A stretch of 64,000 nt of DNA from Limnomonas spitsbergensis (taxonomy: Eukaryota; Chlorophyta; Chlorophyceae; Chlamydomonadales): assembly GCA_037349105.1 (NCBI GenBank), contig JAYJMM010000123.1:8370001-8434000 (forward strand), given 5' to 3'. This document shows positions 11,301-22,549 of this stretch, in pieces; the stretch's first letter is position 1, and every line of letters begins with the position of its first letter. The position numbers and the translations under genes were made by a program. Below the pieces are notes generated by a model. That model worked only from the letters and a program-made list of their open reading frames with translations. It ran no database searches and was not told where the DNA came from.

Positions 11301-14300
11301 ATGAGCAGCGAGCATGAAAATCGAATGACCCCCCTGGGCACTTGTGATAGGTCCTGCATCCCCCTTTCTCCAGGTGTGCCTCTGCAGTATGTTTGAGCGC
11401 CTGCGGTTGCTGGAGGAGGCTAATGCTCAGCTGACCGCGCAGTTAGCAGCAGCAGGATTGACATCAACTGGGGGCCTTGCGTCTCAGAGCCAAGAACTAG
11501 ACACCATTGTGACTGATGCAGGAGGGCAAATGGCAAGCTTGCATGTCAGCTAGCCTCCAGGCCACGACGCGGGAGATTCTTTTGAGTTTGGCTGTGATGC
11601 CTGGTTCGAAAATAAGTTGGGTGCTGGTCAGGGTTGCAGGAGGCGTTGCCATGCAGGTAGTTGATGCACCTGCATGTGGCGAAGATGGTGATGTGAATAT
11701 GCCATGGTAGCATGGCATATTCACATCGGCGGTTACGGCAGTTCGTAGGCGGTTGACATCAGGTGTGAACACCACTGAACATGCGCTTGAACGTGGAGCG
11801 TGGAGTGCTCAATTGTGAGCCCTTGCTCAATTGTGCCCATGGCCTAACGCGTATTGATCATATTTTTATATTCCCATATTTGACATATGTTGACCTAGAT
11901 GCGTGGAAAGATAGCGTAAAGCGAGAGGCAAACCATGAGTCAGGGCCCCGAGTGCTTGATTGCGCTCTTCTGCCAAGTAAGAAGTACGGATAATTGCGCA
12001 ACGAATCCCTTTGTCTTCCTTGTCGCACCTGCTGGTGCCCCTACAGTCAGCCCTTACCAGTACTCACAACTCCTTCATCGACAGTACGCCACATGGAGTG
12101 CCAATGGGATCAACTGCAACATCGTTTACAAAAACTTTGCGCGGATGATGGCCGAGCTCGAGCTGCTGGTATGGTTAGGTGGCGATTCTAGAGTGACTTG
12201 GCAGCTACAAATAAATGTCAGTGCCACCTGCATGCATGGCAGAACACATGTCTCTTCAGGAAGTGCCGAATAGAGGCCATTTGTGACCAGCATCAACAGG
12301 CTTGACATAATCTGGAAGTGGAAGGTCTGAGAGAGAAGCTTGCACTTGCATGATGGAGTCTCGAGTGCCCTCTCCTTGACGAATGTGACTCCCAGGTCTG
12401 GGGCGTGATGGCCTCCCTCACGCAGATAAAAGATGGGGCCGCCCACGAAACATATCTCTCATCATTTTCCGTCCTGCATGCGCAGTCAGGTGTTCCTGCC
12501 CACCTGCATGAGGCCTACACCAGGGAGCATCTCGGCAGGGTCGATTATGTGAGAGGGTGGAACAGGTGGAAGGGTTAAGGGTGGAATGGGGGCAAGGGTT
12601 CAGCAATCATACCTGGCAGTGACACCAGCGGCATTGCAGTATGCATTTACTGCATGCAAGACCATCTTTGGGGGGCCACCAGGTGTCCAGTCGGCCACCA
12701 CTGGATCCATGGGCACCAAATCTTGACCGGCCTTTGGTCAGTGGCCAGAGTAGCAGGGCCTGCTCCACCAGGCCCCCAAAGCTGTAGACCGTGATGTGGC
12801 TGAATTGAAGCTGAAGCTTGCTCAATTAAACAGTGATTGCCCAGGCTACCGGTTCTCTTGCCTTATGATATCAGTACAGATGAGCACCTGCTTGGTACTG
12901 CTACCTGCAATAGGTGTCAGGGTTGGCCGCTGTGTTCCTTGTCCGGCAACGAGGCCGCAGTTGGTGGGCCACTTGGCGGCTGACAAAGGTCGGATGGGGA
13001 CGAACTTGGACCCTACTTTGACCTGCATCTCAAGCTGTTTGGCTCGCCACTTCTGAGGCCTCTGGAAGGTGGCTGCATTGTGGCTGACATGTAGCTGAGT
13101 CTTGACGAAATACACGCTGGCGGGCTGAGGAATGGCTGAGAGTATTAGCTGGATCACACTATGTCTGATTTGAGATTTCTGCCCTCCCCGAGCAGGTCCA
13201 AATCAAACCATCAAGTCTGAATCTGAGTGCCGCTTGCCTCAACACAACTTATTATTGCACCCCGACCGCATGGGATTGCAGGACAATGACGGAGACCTGA
13301 GCCTTGGAGAGTTTGTCATTTGGTGAGATTCGGACAGCAGGAAAGGGAGCAGAAATATCACAACTTTCACATGCCATACCATATACTGGTATCAGTTATA
13401 AACTTATGATGTATCGTGCGTTAGCCTGAGACCTGTCTTGTGGAAAAATGGAGAAGAGGAAGGCCTGAGATGCCTCACCACCACCACCAGTCCACCACCA
13501 ACGGGCAAAGCGCAGGAATTATGATCCTGGACCGTAGATAATGATCCTGGTCCGTAGATTATGATGATGACAATATGTTTTCCTCGTAACGACGGTATAG
13601 CTGTGACCTGGCCACTTTTCCTTCCAGCTTCCACCCACTGCCCTCCACCCTCCACTTTCCAACCTCCACATATCTTTAGCCTTCCACCTTCTGACTTGCA
13701 TCCTTCACCCTCCACCCTCCACCCTCTACCCTCCACCTTCCACCCTCTACCCTTCACCCTCCACCCTCTACCCTCCACCCTCCACCCTCCACCCTCTACC
13801 CTCCACCTTCCACCTTCCGCCTTGTATCCTCCACCACACTCAAGCTTGTCTGCCCTGTCCCCTTGTTTGTATGTCGCCTTTCCCCCAAACCCCTTCTGTC
13901 CATGTCCCCTTTCCCCTGAGGTTCTTCAGTCCTCACTGAGGTGTCGGTCATCTTCATTCCTATCTCGTTTCTTCTTTCCACCTTCCCCCCCTTTTCCCGT
14001 TGTCCCCTGTAGGTTCTGCACAAAAGAGCAGGCGGTCATCATTCCTATCTTGTTTCCCCTTTTTTCCCTTACCCCCCTTAACCCTTCCCCTTTCCCCCCC
14101 TACCCCCTTACCCCTTCCCCTTTCCCCCCTTACCCCCTTTTTGTTGCAGGTTCTTCACCGAGGTGTCGGTGATCCTCCCAGTCGGAGTGCATGCAGCTCG
14201 GGAGCGCATAACAGAATGTGCTCCGTTGTACAACCAGGTGGGTGTTGCCCGTACTGCGCTGCTGTGCTGCTAAGCCCGCCCCCCCCCATCCCCTCTGGTA

Positions 14301-17300
14301 CATTCCTTTTGCACTCGTTGCAACTCCTATTTCTACCTCCAGGGTCTCACCTGCTGTGCCTGCCACCTCACTTCTAGAACATTTTTGTGTACTCGTTGGA
14401 GCTCCTATGTCTACCTGCAGGGTCTGAGCCGCTATGCTCGCCCCATCCTCACCGCTAGTGCATTCCTCTTGCACTTGTTGCAACTCCTATGTCTGCTTTC
14501 AGGGTCTCACCGGGGTGCCTTCCCCCCCCCTCCCCTCTATATATTCCTTTTGCTCTCGTTCTAACCCCTATCTTTATCTCCAGGGTCTCACTTGCTGTTT
14601 CCTCCCCCCTTCCCCCCCCTCCCCCCCCTCCCACCCTAGTTTGTGGACTACACGAGGTCCGGTCCAGGCGATGGTAGCCGCCGCGGCGCCATTGCGCTCA
14701 TGAAGCGACAGCTCCTGGACCTGTGTCGTGACTCTCACGTTCTGGAGCAGCGTTCAGCATCGGCCCGGGGCAGTAGAGGGAGCACCTGGGCCAGGGGGGT
14801 CAGCGTCAGGGGGTCCGGAACCTTGTCAGTGGCAAATGGGGGAGCGCTGGCTGACCGTTGCATGGCACGGGTGAGTGCTGGTTTGCATGGCACGGGAGAG
14901 CTCTGGGAAAACGTTGCATGGCATGGAGGAGTGCGGGGTTGCATGGCATGGGAGAGCTCTGGCAGACCGTTGCATGGCACGGAGGTGTGCGGGGATGCCT
15001 TGGTTGAATGCATGATGTACTGATGAACGCATGTCGATAGCGGTAAATGAATATGTAAACAATTGTTGCTACCGGTTTGTAAGCATGCCTGGAAGGGAAG
15101 TGATCGTTGGTTCAAACGCACAGAGGCGTGGACTGAGGGCGCCTCTCCTTTCACGCATATGCCTCACGGCTGACTGCTTAACTTGGCTGAGGCGGACGGT
15201 GGTGCAGTGCTATGTTCACTAGAGTGCACTAGACCCACCATTGGCCCATGCAGCAGGCGCAGCTGAAGCGTGCTATAAGTAGGATTGTGTATGGGAGGCA
15301 ACTAAGGTCAGGCTTCCACTGGCTGGCCGATGCTTTTACGGTAGACCTTGTCCATGCTGCTTCCTGAAGAGGGAAGGAATTCTATGGTGGAGCATCTAGG
15401 TGATTGCCTGTTCCTCCCACCCTTTTATTTGAATCGCAGCTGGAAGCTGGGTCAAAGCTGCAGATGGCGCGGCTTGTAACAACATTGTCTCGGATAGCTG
15501 AAACGACGGTGCGTGCGTGATCATTTGAGAGAGCAGGATATTTTGAGCATGGTTTGCGTTATGATGCTTGAACTAAAATTGAGCTACATCATGGCCTGTG
15601 AGGCTATAAACAAGGGTGGGCTGGTTCAGCAAGCCCTGGTGCGTGGATAACGGGCCCTAGGCCGGTGCAGGTTTGGTCCCCTTGGTCCCCTTGGGCCCAG
15701 TCACGGCTGCTCAGTGGCCTGTCCAAATTGGTGTTCTGCATCAGACTAGGGCAAACAATGTTATGCACGCACGCTGCGTGAGTAGTGTCCATCCTGAGCT
15801 ATGCCTTGCCATGCGTGGAGGGCACACAAATGTATTATTGCTGTATGTATAAGATGCCTTAAGCTGTGCCCATAATCGTCAGACACGATGACTGTTCCTG
15901 ACTGCAAATTTAAGTTGGAAGAACACAGGTGCGGCATATTTTGCTTATAAAAACCACTTCTGGATGTTGTTCTGTCACAGGGCATGGACATGGAGATGGT
16001 AGCTCATGTTAGTCATGTCTGTCTGAAAAGCTTGTAGAGCATGGATGTGGCATATTTGTTTCCATGAAAAATACCTCTGGTCGCTTTCATGGATAGTTTG
16101 ATATGGATCATTTTTACATGAAAAACACCTCTGGATTGGGCATGGGCATGGGGATGGTGACTCATGCCTGTCTGACATACTTGCAGAGCATAGATGCAGC
16201 ATGGTTGTTTCCCAAAAAATAGTGAAATACCTATGAATGGTGTTACAGGGCATGTGCATGGAGATGGTGACTCATGCCTGTCTGAAAAGCTTGCGGCGTT
16301 TAGTTGTGGCATTGTTTATCATGAGTACCCGTGGGTGCTTTAACAGGGCATGGGCATGGAGACGGTTATGTACCGAGTAGCCAGCATGGGTAAGAACCCA
16401 CCCATACTGCGACGAGATGGAGGCTCAGGAGATGCCGTGCACGACGTGTGGGCATGTTACCTCAGCGGCGAGGGGCATGACTTGTACCGAACGTGAGCCC
16501 GGGAGGTTGATGGACATGACCTGTGTAATGATGTGTGCTCGTGTTGTTGTTGTTGGGAAAGGTGTTCCATGCGACATATTTTCTGCAACGAACGACTACA
16601 AGTTAATGCTCTTGTTTGCTGTTGCAGCATTAAGTGCAGTTGTGGATCACGTCAGTGCTGTTTGGATCTGTTTCATTCCTGTCCCTTTTATTCTGTTTGC
16701 TGACCAACGTGACTGCTGCTTTGTAGCCATTCCTTCATTCAGAGTCACCACCTGGGGCTGTGTAACAACCAGGTCTTTCCTCGCATAACGCATCATAGAT
16801 CAGATTGATTCATGTCCATTCATGACCCATCCAACTCATGATGCATCTGACTCAAGACTCATGGCTTATGAGTCATGAACTAATGACTCATGCCTCACCT
16901 TCAACGCCCTTTTCCTGTGTCTCTTGTACTAGCGCACACTGCGGTGGTGCCAAAGGTATCTCTCCTGATGTTATTACGCGCTCCTAGCACCATGATGGTC
17001 ACCAGCCACCTTGCCTCAGCGCACTCCTGATTCCTTTCCCTCATGAACACGCATTACCGCCCTCACATGGATTGCCAACCTTCCCAGGTATTCAGATGAG
17101 GTTCTGGACTACCGGTGGCGGCGCTGGCACACACTGGACAAGCTGGCCATGGTGCGTGTCTGGGTCAATCACATTACACCTCAGGGTCAATCACATTACA
17201 CCTCTGGGGCAATGACATTACACCTCTGGGGCAATGACATCACATCTCTGGTTCTATGCCATTATACCTCTGGGTTAATGGCATAACACATCTGGGGCAA

Positions 17301-20248
17301 TGACATTACACATCTGGGGCAATGACATTACATCTCTGGTTCTATGCCATTATGCCTCTGGGTCAATGACATTACACATCTGGGGCTATGACATAACACC
17401 TCTGGGCCATGCTGCAAAGGCTCGGCCGCATGGGCGCCCGACTGTCTGGTCAGGAGGAAAAGAAACGAAAGGCTAGAGGATGAAAGAAAGGAACAGACGG
17501 AAAAATGCCATCCCATAAAGCGATGTGTCTGGGTGCACCGCAGAGATGTGCTGATCAGACAGTGGTGGGATCCGAAACAATACTTTAACATCTGCTGCAA
17601 GCAAAGGAATCTTATCCAAAATCAAAATAAGCTGGGTTTGTCAGGCCAGCTTGAAAAGGAAAGTGAAACATGGAAAGTGTGATATACTGATATACATCAC
17701 AGGTGGAAAGTGTGATGTACATCCTACGTGTACATCCCTTGAATGCCAAGGCTGAAAATAAATGTGGTGTCATGTCCCATCAGGTGCGTTCAGTGTTCCA
17801 TCGCTACAGCATGAGGTTCAATCAGGGTCTGCCTCCGCACACGGAGGGCCGGGCGGAGCAGCAGGGAGAGGGCGAGGACAAGGGGAGAGTGGAGTATAAC
17901 CGACCTGCATGCAGCTGTCTGTACAAGTCCCTTTCCCTGATGGAGTTGTGAGTGGCGGGTGGGGCCCAGGAAGGGTGGCACAATGGCAGTATGGCAACGC
18001 TCATCTTAGGGTACGTAACCACAATTTTGGTACATTGCGGCCTATGGTCATGGGGGCCTGGTGCAACAAGCCCCCCTGCTTGGGTCACCGGCCGTAGATC
18101 AGTCAAGATTTCGTCCCCATCGGCCCAGAAGCGGCCGCCCAGCGGCTTTCCCAAGTTGGTATGATGCGTGCTGACGTAATGACTGGATCATGGATATTCC
18201 GCTGGGTGCTCAACCGCCTAGTACCGTCACATAGGCATGCCATTGCTCAAGTTGACATGCCTCTAAAATCAAAATCAAACAATCGATGGTTTTGTCCGCC
18301 ATACATATCTGGCCGTGCTGCTGATCGTTACGGTGGCCATCTCACTCCTGTTTGTGTTGCTTGATCCCTGAAATAAGGACCTTCGGTGTATCTAGGCGCT
18401 GTGTCAGGAACAACAGCTAGTCTTCTGTCACTAGCCATGTCTATATGCCGTTTTTCTCAAACTCGCTTCTAATATGCACTTTCACGGAGTAAAACCTGCA
18501 CCATAAATATGATTCGACAGACAACTCGGTGGCTGCAGTGTCCGTATGCTGTCCCGTTACGAGGGTGACCTTGCGTTGGTTTTAATTTAGATTTTAAAAA
18601 TACCCGTTTACTTGCAGGCCCACATGGCGGAAGTTTTGCATGGAGACCCCCTTGATAGCCGACGCCGTGAGGCGGAATGGCGGGCAGATGACACCGCAGC
18701 GCATTGAGGCTGCGTTCATGGTGGCTTGCTCGATAGGTGCAACATGGGGGACCTGGCCATGGCCTGCGGGAAATCACGGGGTTGCCTCCAGGACAGAGCG
18801 ATGCCATGCTTGCCTCTTGAGGGCTGGAAGCGAGGCTACTGCACAGGAAAGGGAATGTGGCTTTCATGACTCCACTAACATCTTAACCCCTGTCATGATC
18901 TTTGATTTGTTTGGGAGCTGTTATTTTGAGCCGTTTTTTTTAATACTGGTACCGGTACACAGATGATGACCGTCCAACTTTGATCCACAGGCGGCATGCA
19001 AGTGGAAGACATGTCCACCGGCATTCATGACAAGCCCACAAATAACATGTGGGCAGGTCCGGCAGCTTCCTCCATGTCCCCGACACAAAACACGGTGGGT
19101 GTGGAAGCGTGTGTGGAAGCAAGTGTGAAGCATGTGTGTAAGATGTGAGAGAACGTGTGAAAGCACGTGTGGAAGTTATCCTCCCCGCCCCATTTGCTAA
19201 GTGATGGCTGCCCAACAGCCTCCTGATGGCCGTCTGGCCTGCTCTCGCACAAACACTGCTGTCAGGTTATCCCCTTAGTGCCTGCGCCTCCTCATCGCCC
19301 TGGCTTAGCTATAGAATCAATGGATTAATATGTTGACCTTGACCAACTGTCCCGCCTGCCCTGCAGATCGGTCAGGCGCCTCGCGACTTTTTTGGTACGC
19401 CGTACAGCATGAGCTCCACGACAGCCGCCTGCGCCCAGCGAGCTGTCTTGAGTCCACGTGTCCCGCGGGCCCACAGCTTGTCCTCCTCCTCGTCGCCGCG
19501 CCTTGTGCTGCAGAAGCATGCGCACCGCGCGCCTGTGCCAACCCTAAACTTCTTGCAGGTCGGTGGGGATCAGTGACGATACTGCTGTTGATTGGGCATG
19601 CCCTGTCCCTATCAACGCCTGGCATCTGGTGGACTGGGCATGTGTGAAATGTTTGATAATGCAGATGTTTCCACACTTATTTGAAGCACTTCGAAGTACC
19701 TGCTCGATGACTGGTGCACGAAGCATGTCTGACAGTTTTGAATATTTGAATGTTTTGACAGTTCATCGAGGCGCTCCGCCTTACTTCAATTTACCTCCTG
19801 GGCAATACCTCCGAGGGGCTGGGCAGCTGGGAGGCACCGCTCAAGGGCACCAGAATCTACGGGGACAGAAACTGCGATGAGGACGACAGGTTCACTACCT
19901 ACTCGGATGAGCCTAGGCCAGTCCCTGGCCATGGATACCTGAGATTCTGCGAGGTGGGTGCAGGAAAGGATTCGTTTTTCTTGGCAGCAGCTGTCAGGGA
20001 GCCTCATGCTGGCCCAGTGTGTGACAGTGCTGATATTAGTGTGCAATGGTTTAGGGCAAGAGCCCATACCCCAAAAACCCTCTTAAGGGGTGGAAACATG
20101 CTGCAGCTATCACACTTTGCACCCCACCCCATTCATGCTTCAGGTGTGCACGTACATGCATCACTCCAAGCTCAAGTGCTTGCCCTGGAAGAAGATGCTA
20201 GTGCAACTGCTGGAGAGCATTGAGGATCAGCAGAGGACGGCAAAGTAG
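5373..20248 (+). CDS. Large coiled-coil and EF-hand protein, unknown function
   Basis: Predicted exons: 5373-5486, 6437-6583, 6975-7073, 7376-7492, 8188-8447, 9590-9696, 10633-10720, 11374-11508, 12047-12168, 12396-12548, 13282-13322, 14150-14237, 14640-14870, 15440-15508, 16347-16492, about 16933-16955, 17088-17151, 17784-17947, 18618-18736, 18991-19094, 19367-19558, 19762-19953, 20144-20248; roughly 960 aa, TAG stop. The N-terminal third is charged coiled coil ([52 protein letters not shown]). The junction 12548/13282 rebuilds a canonical EF-hand loop [12 protein letters not shown]. Later exons have [10 protein letters not shown] and [12 protein letters not shown], loosely like p25-alpha/EF-hand flagellar proteins. 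Phases agree at most joins but not at 8447-9590, 11508-12047 and 16492-17088, so small exons or borders are missing there. I do not recognise the family; a flagellar role is only suggested by the divergent RSP16 neighbour. Confidence 0.75.
5908..6072 (+). other. 54-aa open frame inside a dispersed repeat, intronic
   Basis: An ATG-to-TAA frame ([14 protein letters not shown] start) lies in the first intron of the coiled-coil gene. It directly follows the dispersed segment gagcatcaaatttgatgcat, related copies of which occur near 11236 and 24661. The composition looks protein-like, yet the frame has no recognised domain. It may be a remnant of a mobile element rather than an exon. Confidence 0.2.
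9661..9890 (+). repeat. Three-copy duplication of an exon 3' end and its GT donor
   Basis: The end of the exon at 9590-9696 (gagagcgagaaacagatgtc, then ggactg and gtaag) recurs twice downstream in the intron, around 9740-9775 and 9818-9856. Both extra copies keep a gtaag donor. The copies are about 75-80 bases apart and are followed by a shared tail (ccggctgcccag...gatgcacagggg). Confidence 0.85.
11690..11727. repeat. Perfect 17-bp hairpin in an intron
   Basis: gatgtgaatatgccatg, a four-base loop gtag, then the exact reverse complement. It lies in the intron after the exon ending at 11508. No flanking transposon ends are visible. Confidence 0.9.
12640..12840. repeat. Dispersed repeat family B copy
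   Basis: This copy shows the family hallmarks: a block on gccggcgaccaccagg/ggtgtccagtcggccacca, then agcagggcctg...ccaggccccc, and a tail like ctgtagaccgtgatgtggct followed by gaattgaagctgaagc. Related blocks occur at about 9100-9245, 10050-10225, 12910-13110, 18040-18170, 22920-23375, 29640-30085, 37080-37385, 44345-44545 and 62130-62285. It appears to be a short interspersed element; its ends were not defined. Confidence 0.6.
13640..13830. repeat. Pyrimidine-rich minisatellite
   Basis: Repeats of accctccaccctctaccctc and variants, strand-asymmetric (C/T with periodic A). It lies in the intron before the exon at 14150. Similar pyrimidine tracts (cccctttccccccctacccc) continue at 14060-14145 up to that acceptor. 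Confidence 0.9.
14240..14640 (+). repeat. About 80-bp tandem repeat carrying repeated acceptor-like motifs
   Basis: Four degenerate copies share gttgcaactcctatgtctac, a pyrimidine tract, cag, then ggtctcac. Each copy therefore ends in a plausible 3' splice site (near 14342, 14420, 14502, 14582). The accepted acceptor is the tag at 14637-14639, because it opens the frame [10 protein letters not shown] in phase. Confidence 0.75.
14845..15000 (+). repeat. Five-copy duplication of an exon end with decayed donors
   Basis: The exon 14640-14870 ends in gaccgttgcatggcacgg followed by gtgagtgctgg. That border recurs four more times at about 35-base spacing. The donor position reads gagagct, aggagtg, gagagct and aggtgtg in the copies, so the first copy alone keeps a strong GT donor. 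Confidence 0.88.
15970..16370 (+). repeat. Four-copy duplication of an acceptor and exon start
   Basis: The exon start at 16347 (taacag then ggcatgggcatggagacggt) is preceded by related copies near 15978, 16138 and 16248. All carry the ggcatgnncatggngatggt core and tctgtctgaaaagcttg-like tails. The downstream copy alone opens the frame [11 protein letters not shown]. Confidence 0.85.
17155..17470 (-). mobile_element. LINE 3' tail with amplified terminal repeat
   Basis: About ten tandem variants of caatgacattacacctctgg (22-23 bp) precede the block ctgggccatgctgcaaaggc, tcggccgcatgggcgcccga, then an A-rich stretch. The same block without amplification follows the zinc-knuckle end of the LINE copy at 21358-22345, in the opposite orientation. 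I therefore read this as the 3' end of that LINE family on the minus strand, with its last bases expanded. Confidence 0.6.
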
Positions 20249-20290
20249 GCGCCGTGTACAGATGCTGGAGAGCATTTCGAGGGTTAGCAG
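20205..20290 (+). repeat. Partial duplication of the last exon's end
   Basis: The terminal coding bases ctgctggagagcattgagga and tcagcagaggac recur after the TAG stop as gatgctggagagcatttcga and gttagcagaggaag. The duplicate lies in the 3' UTR. Confidence 0.75.
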
Positions 20291-20320
20291 AGGAAGAAAA
20301 AATTGGGTTGTGTGCAGATG

Positions 20321-20325
20321 TGTAA
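20321..20325 (+). terminator. Probable poly(A) signal of the coiled-coil gene
   Basis: TGTAA, 73 bases after the stop at 20246-20248, in the sense orientation. Confidence 0.4.
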
Positions 20326-20329
20326 TCTC

Positions 20330-21350
20330 GGCAGAGATGGGCGAATTAGGTGCCCGCGCGTGCATTTCGGATACTGTCTGGTTTAGGGGATCTCGTTGAA
20401 TGCATTGGGTGATTTGGAACCATGAAGGAAGGTCTATATGTAGGGAAGTCGGCGGAAGATGGTTGATGGACGGTGTGGATTTACCATGCCCACAAGTGGC
20501 TGCCTTGTTGAACAGACAGCTAACCTCGGTACTGTACAGTGTACATGCCCAAGCCCATGTAATGGACTGGCAGTAGGTGGGAAGAATCTGTATTTTATAA
20601 TCATCGCTGGAGCGCTTTCATGGCTGCTTCCTTTGTCAGAAGATTTCCATGGAGAGACACGGAAACACTCATCCAGATCCTTGCGATATTGTGTAGCACT
20701 CACTATGGAACTCAACGGCTCAAAGGCCCTTGCAAGTTTAATTACCGTAGTTTATCTTAATATGTACAATCTGGTGGGCACCTTATATATTGTAATGCAC
20801 GCCTGCGTGGCACTTTACCTGAATGACCCATGGTGGTGGGAGTGATGCCATACTTGTAGCATGCGTGCGCCTCATCCGCAGGGGGTGCTTCTGGGATTCT
20901 GGGATGTGTTATATGGTTCAAGTTCTGCCAGTGTTGCAGACTTGTAGCATCTGACGTGCATTGCCATTCGTCTTTCTGCCTGTAATGCAGCATGTGCTTT
21001 AGTCCAAATCGTTGCGTTTAGAATGGCCCAGCGGGTATGCACCGTTCTATACGTATTCATCAAGGGGGCGAAACCCCCCAGGCCCTGTACTCGTGATGTT
21101 TAAGGTCGGCATAAAATGCCAACCCAATGGGCTGACGGACTTGGTTCAGTTTTACCCCCTGGTGTTTACAGTCATTCAAAACAAACGCTTCAACCGCTGA
21201 CATTTCTGCTCCCCTACAGACGATCAAGGACACGTGTTTTCAACCTGTTTCACAGAATTCGGTAGTCATTGCAACGTAACCATATTTCCTTATGAAAGCT
21301 TCACAAAGTTCACATGCTGCTTGCATGAGATTCACATGAAATTCTTACAC
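20330..21350. other. Intergenic repeat-derived sequence, no gene seen
   Basis: No coding signal is supported. A short piece of the SINE-like family (ggcccagcgggtatgcaccg) occurs near 21024. The rest is unassigned. Confidence 0.5.
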
Positions 21351-21357
21351 TCATCAG

Positions 21358-22345
21358 TTGGGAAGTCCTGAGAGAGCTGCAGCTCCAGCCACTACAGCGA
21401 GACTGGTGGACCCATATCCTCCGCTTTTACAATGCAGCGGTGGCTCCGGCGGCACAGCAATACAGCCCTCTCATGGCTCAAGCCATGGCAGCAGATGTGC
21501 AGCTTGCAGTCAGCCAGGGCACTGGCGGCTGCACCCGGTGCTCTGATCTGCTGGGTGCATTAGAGGAGCTGGGGCGGGGGGCAGCCACCCCCACCTTGTG
21601 CGAGGCAGCAGCTGCCCTATAGGCGACCTACCGCGCCTGGTTCCAGCCCACGGCGGGTGCCGTGCTGGCGCAAGCCAAGAGGGAGTGTGCTTGTGTGCAC
21701 ATGAATTTGTGACTGCAGCTCGGCGCGATCAGCACGGCTGATGCTAGAGGACGGCGCAACGTTCAGCGGCGAGAGGCACGCCGCTGCCAGCGGTGTTGGG
21801 CACGGGGGGATAGCGAGCAAGTGATGCGCAACATGTGTGCTTCCAGTGCCCTAGTGTCAGGGAGCAGTTATGGGAGCGGGGGTGGGCAGGTCCTCCAGGC
21901 GCTGCCACTAACTTCCACCAGCTGTACCAGGCTGAGCAGGGGTGGGATGCACTTGCTTTTGTGGACTGTGCTGTGGGCTTTGTTGAGGGTCAGTCCGTTA
22001 GTGTCGTTTGCCTTTCCGGCCTTCTCTTTTAGTCATTTTTTGTTTGTGTGTTTTTGTTGTTTGCCCCCTTATTAGTTTATTCTATTTTCCCTTCTGATCA
22101 GTGGGGCACCCTCGCGGCCAAGCAGGGGTGGGATACGCTTGCTTTTGAGGCCTTTTTCTTGAGAGGCTTTGTTCAGGGCTAGTCTCTAGTGGAACTCAGG
22201 TGTCGGACTTGGTCTTCTTTGCCTTTCCGGCCTCTCCTTTTGTTCCTTTCCCCCCCTCTTCCTTTTAGTTTCTTCTTTTCCCCCTTCTGATCAGTTGGGC
22301 GCCCATGTGGCCGAGCTTTGAGCGGGCCCAGAGGTGCAACGTTAT
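21358..22345 (+). mobile_element. LINE retrotransposon 3' fragment
   Basis: Matches the end of the better preserved copy at 56030-57560 (shared gggaagtcctgagagagctg start, LLGALEELGRGAA-like stretch, then a Cys/His knuckle reading RRCQRCW). The frame is broken by stops and shifts. It runs on through a T/C-rich 3' UTR (gtttgcctttccggcc) to the family terminus ggcgcccatgtggccgagct and ggcccagaggtgcaacgtta. Confidence 0.7.
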
Positions 22346-22549
22346 AGGCCATCACAATGCTCAAAACTCAGGATCCCACTCTACCAGCACCTCCTTGTGC
22401 ACCTCCTTGTGCATATGATAAGCAGCAATAGATGGCATCAAATTTCAGTGCTCAGATAGTACAAAGCCTCCAGCCTGCACATGGAATTTAGTTTCGCTTG
22501 CCTCCGAGCTCGCCTCCGCAAAACCAACCGACTTCAGGATCCTGTCCCC

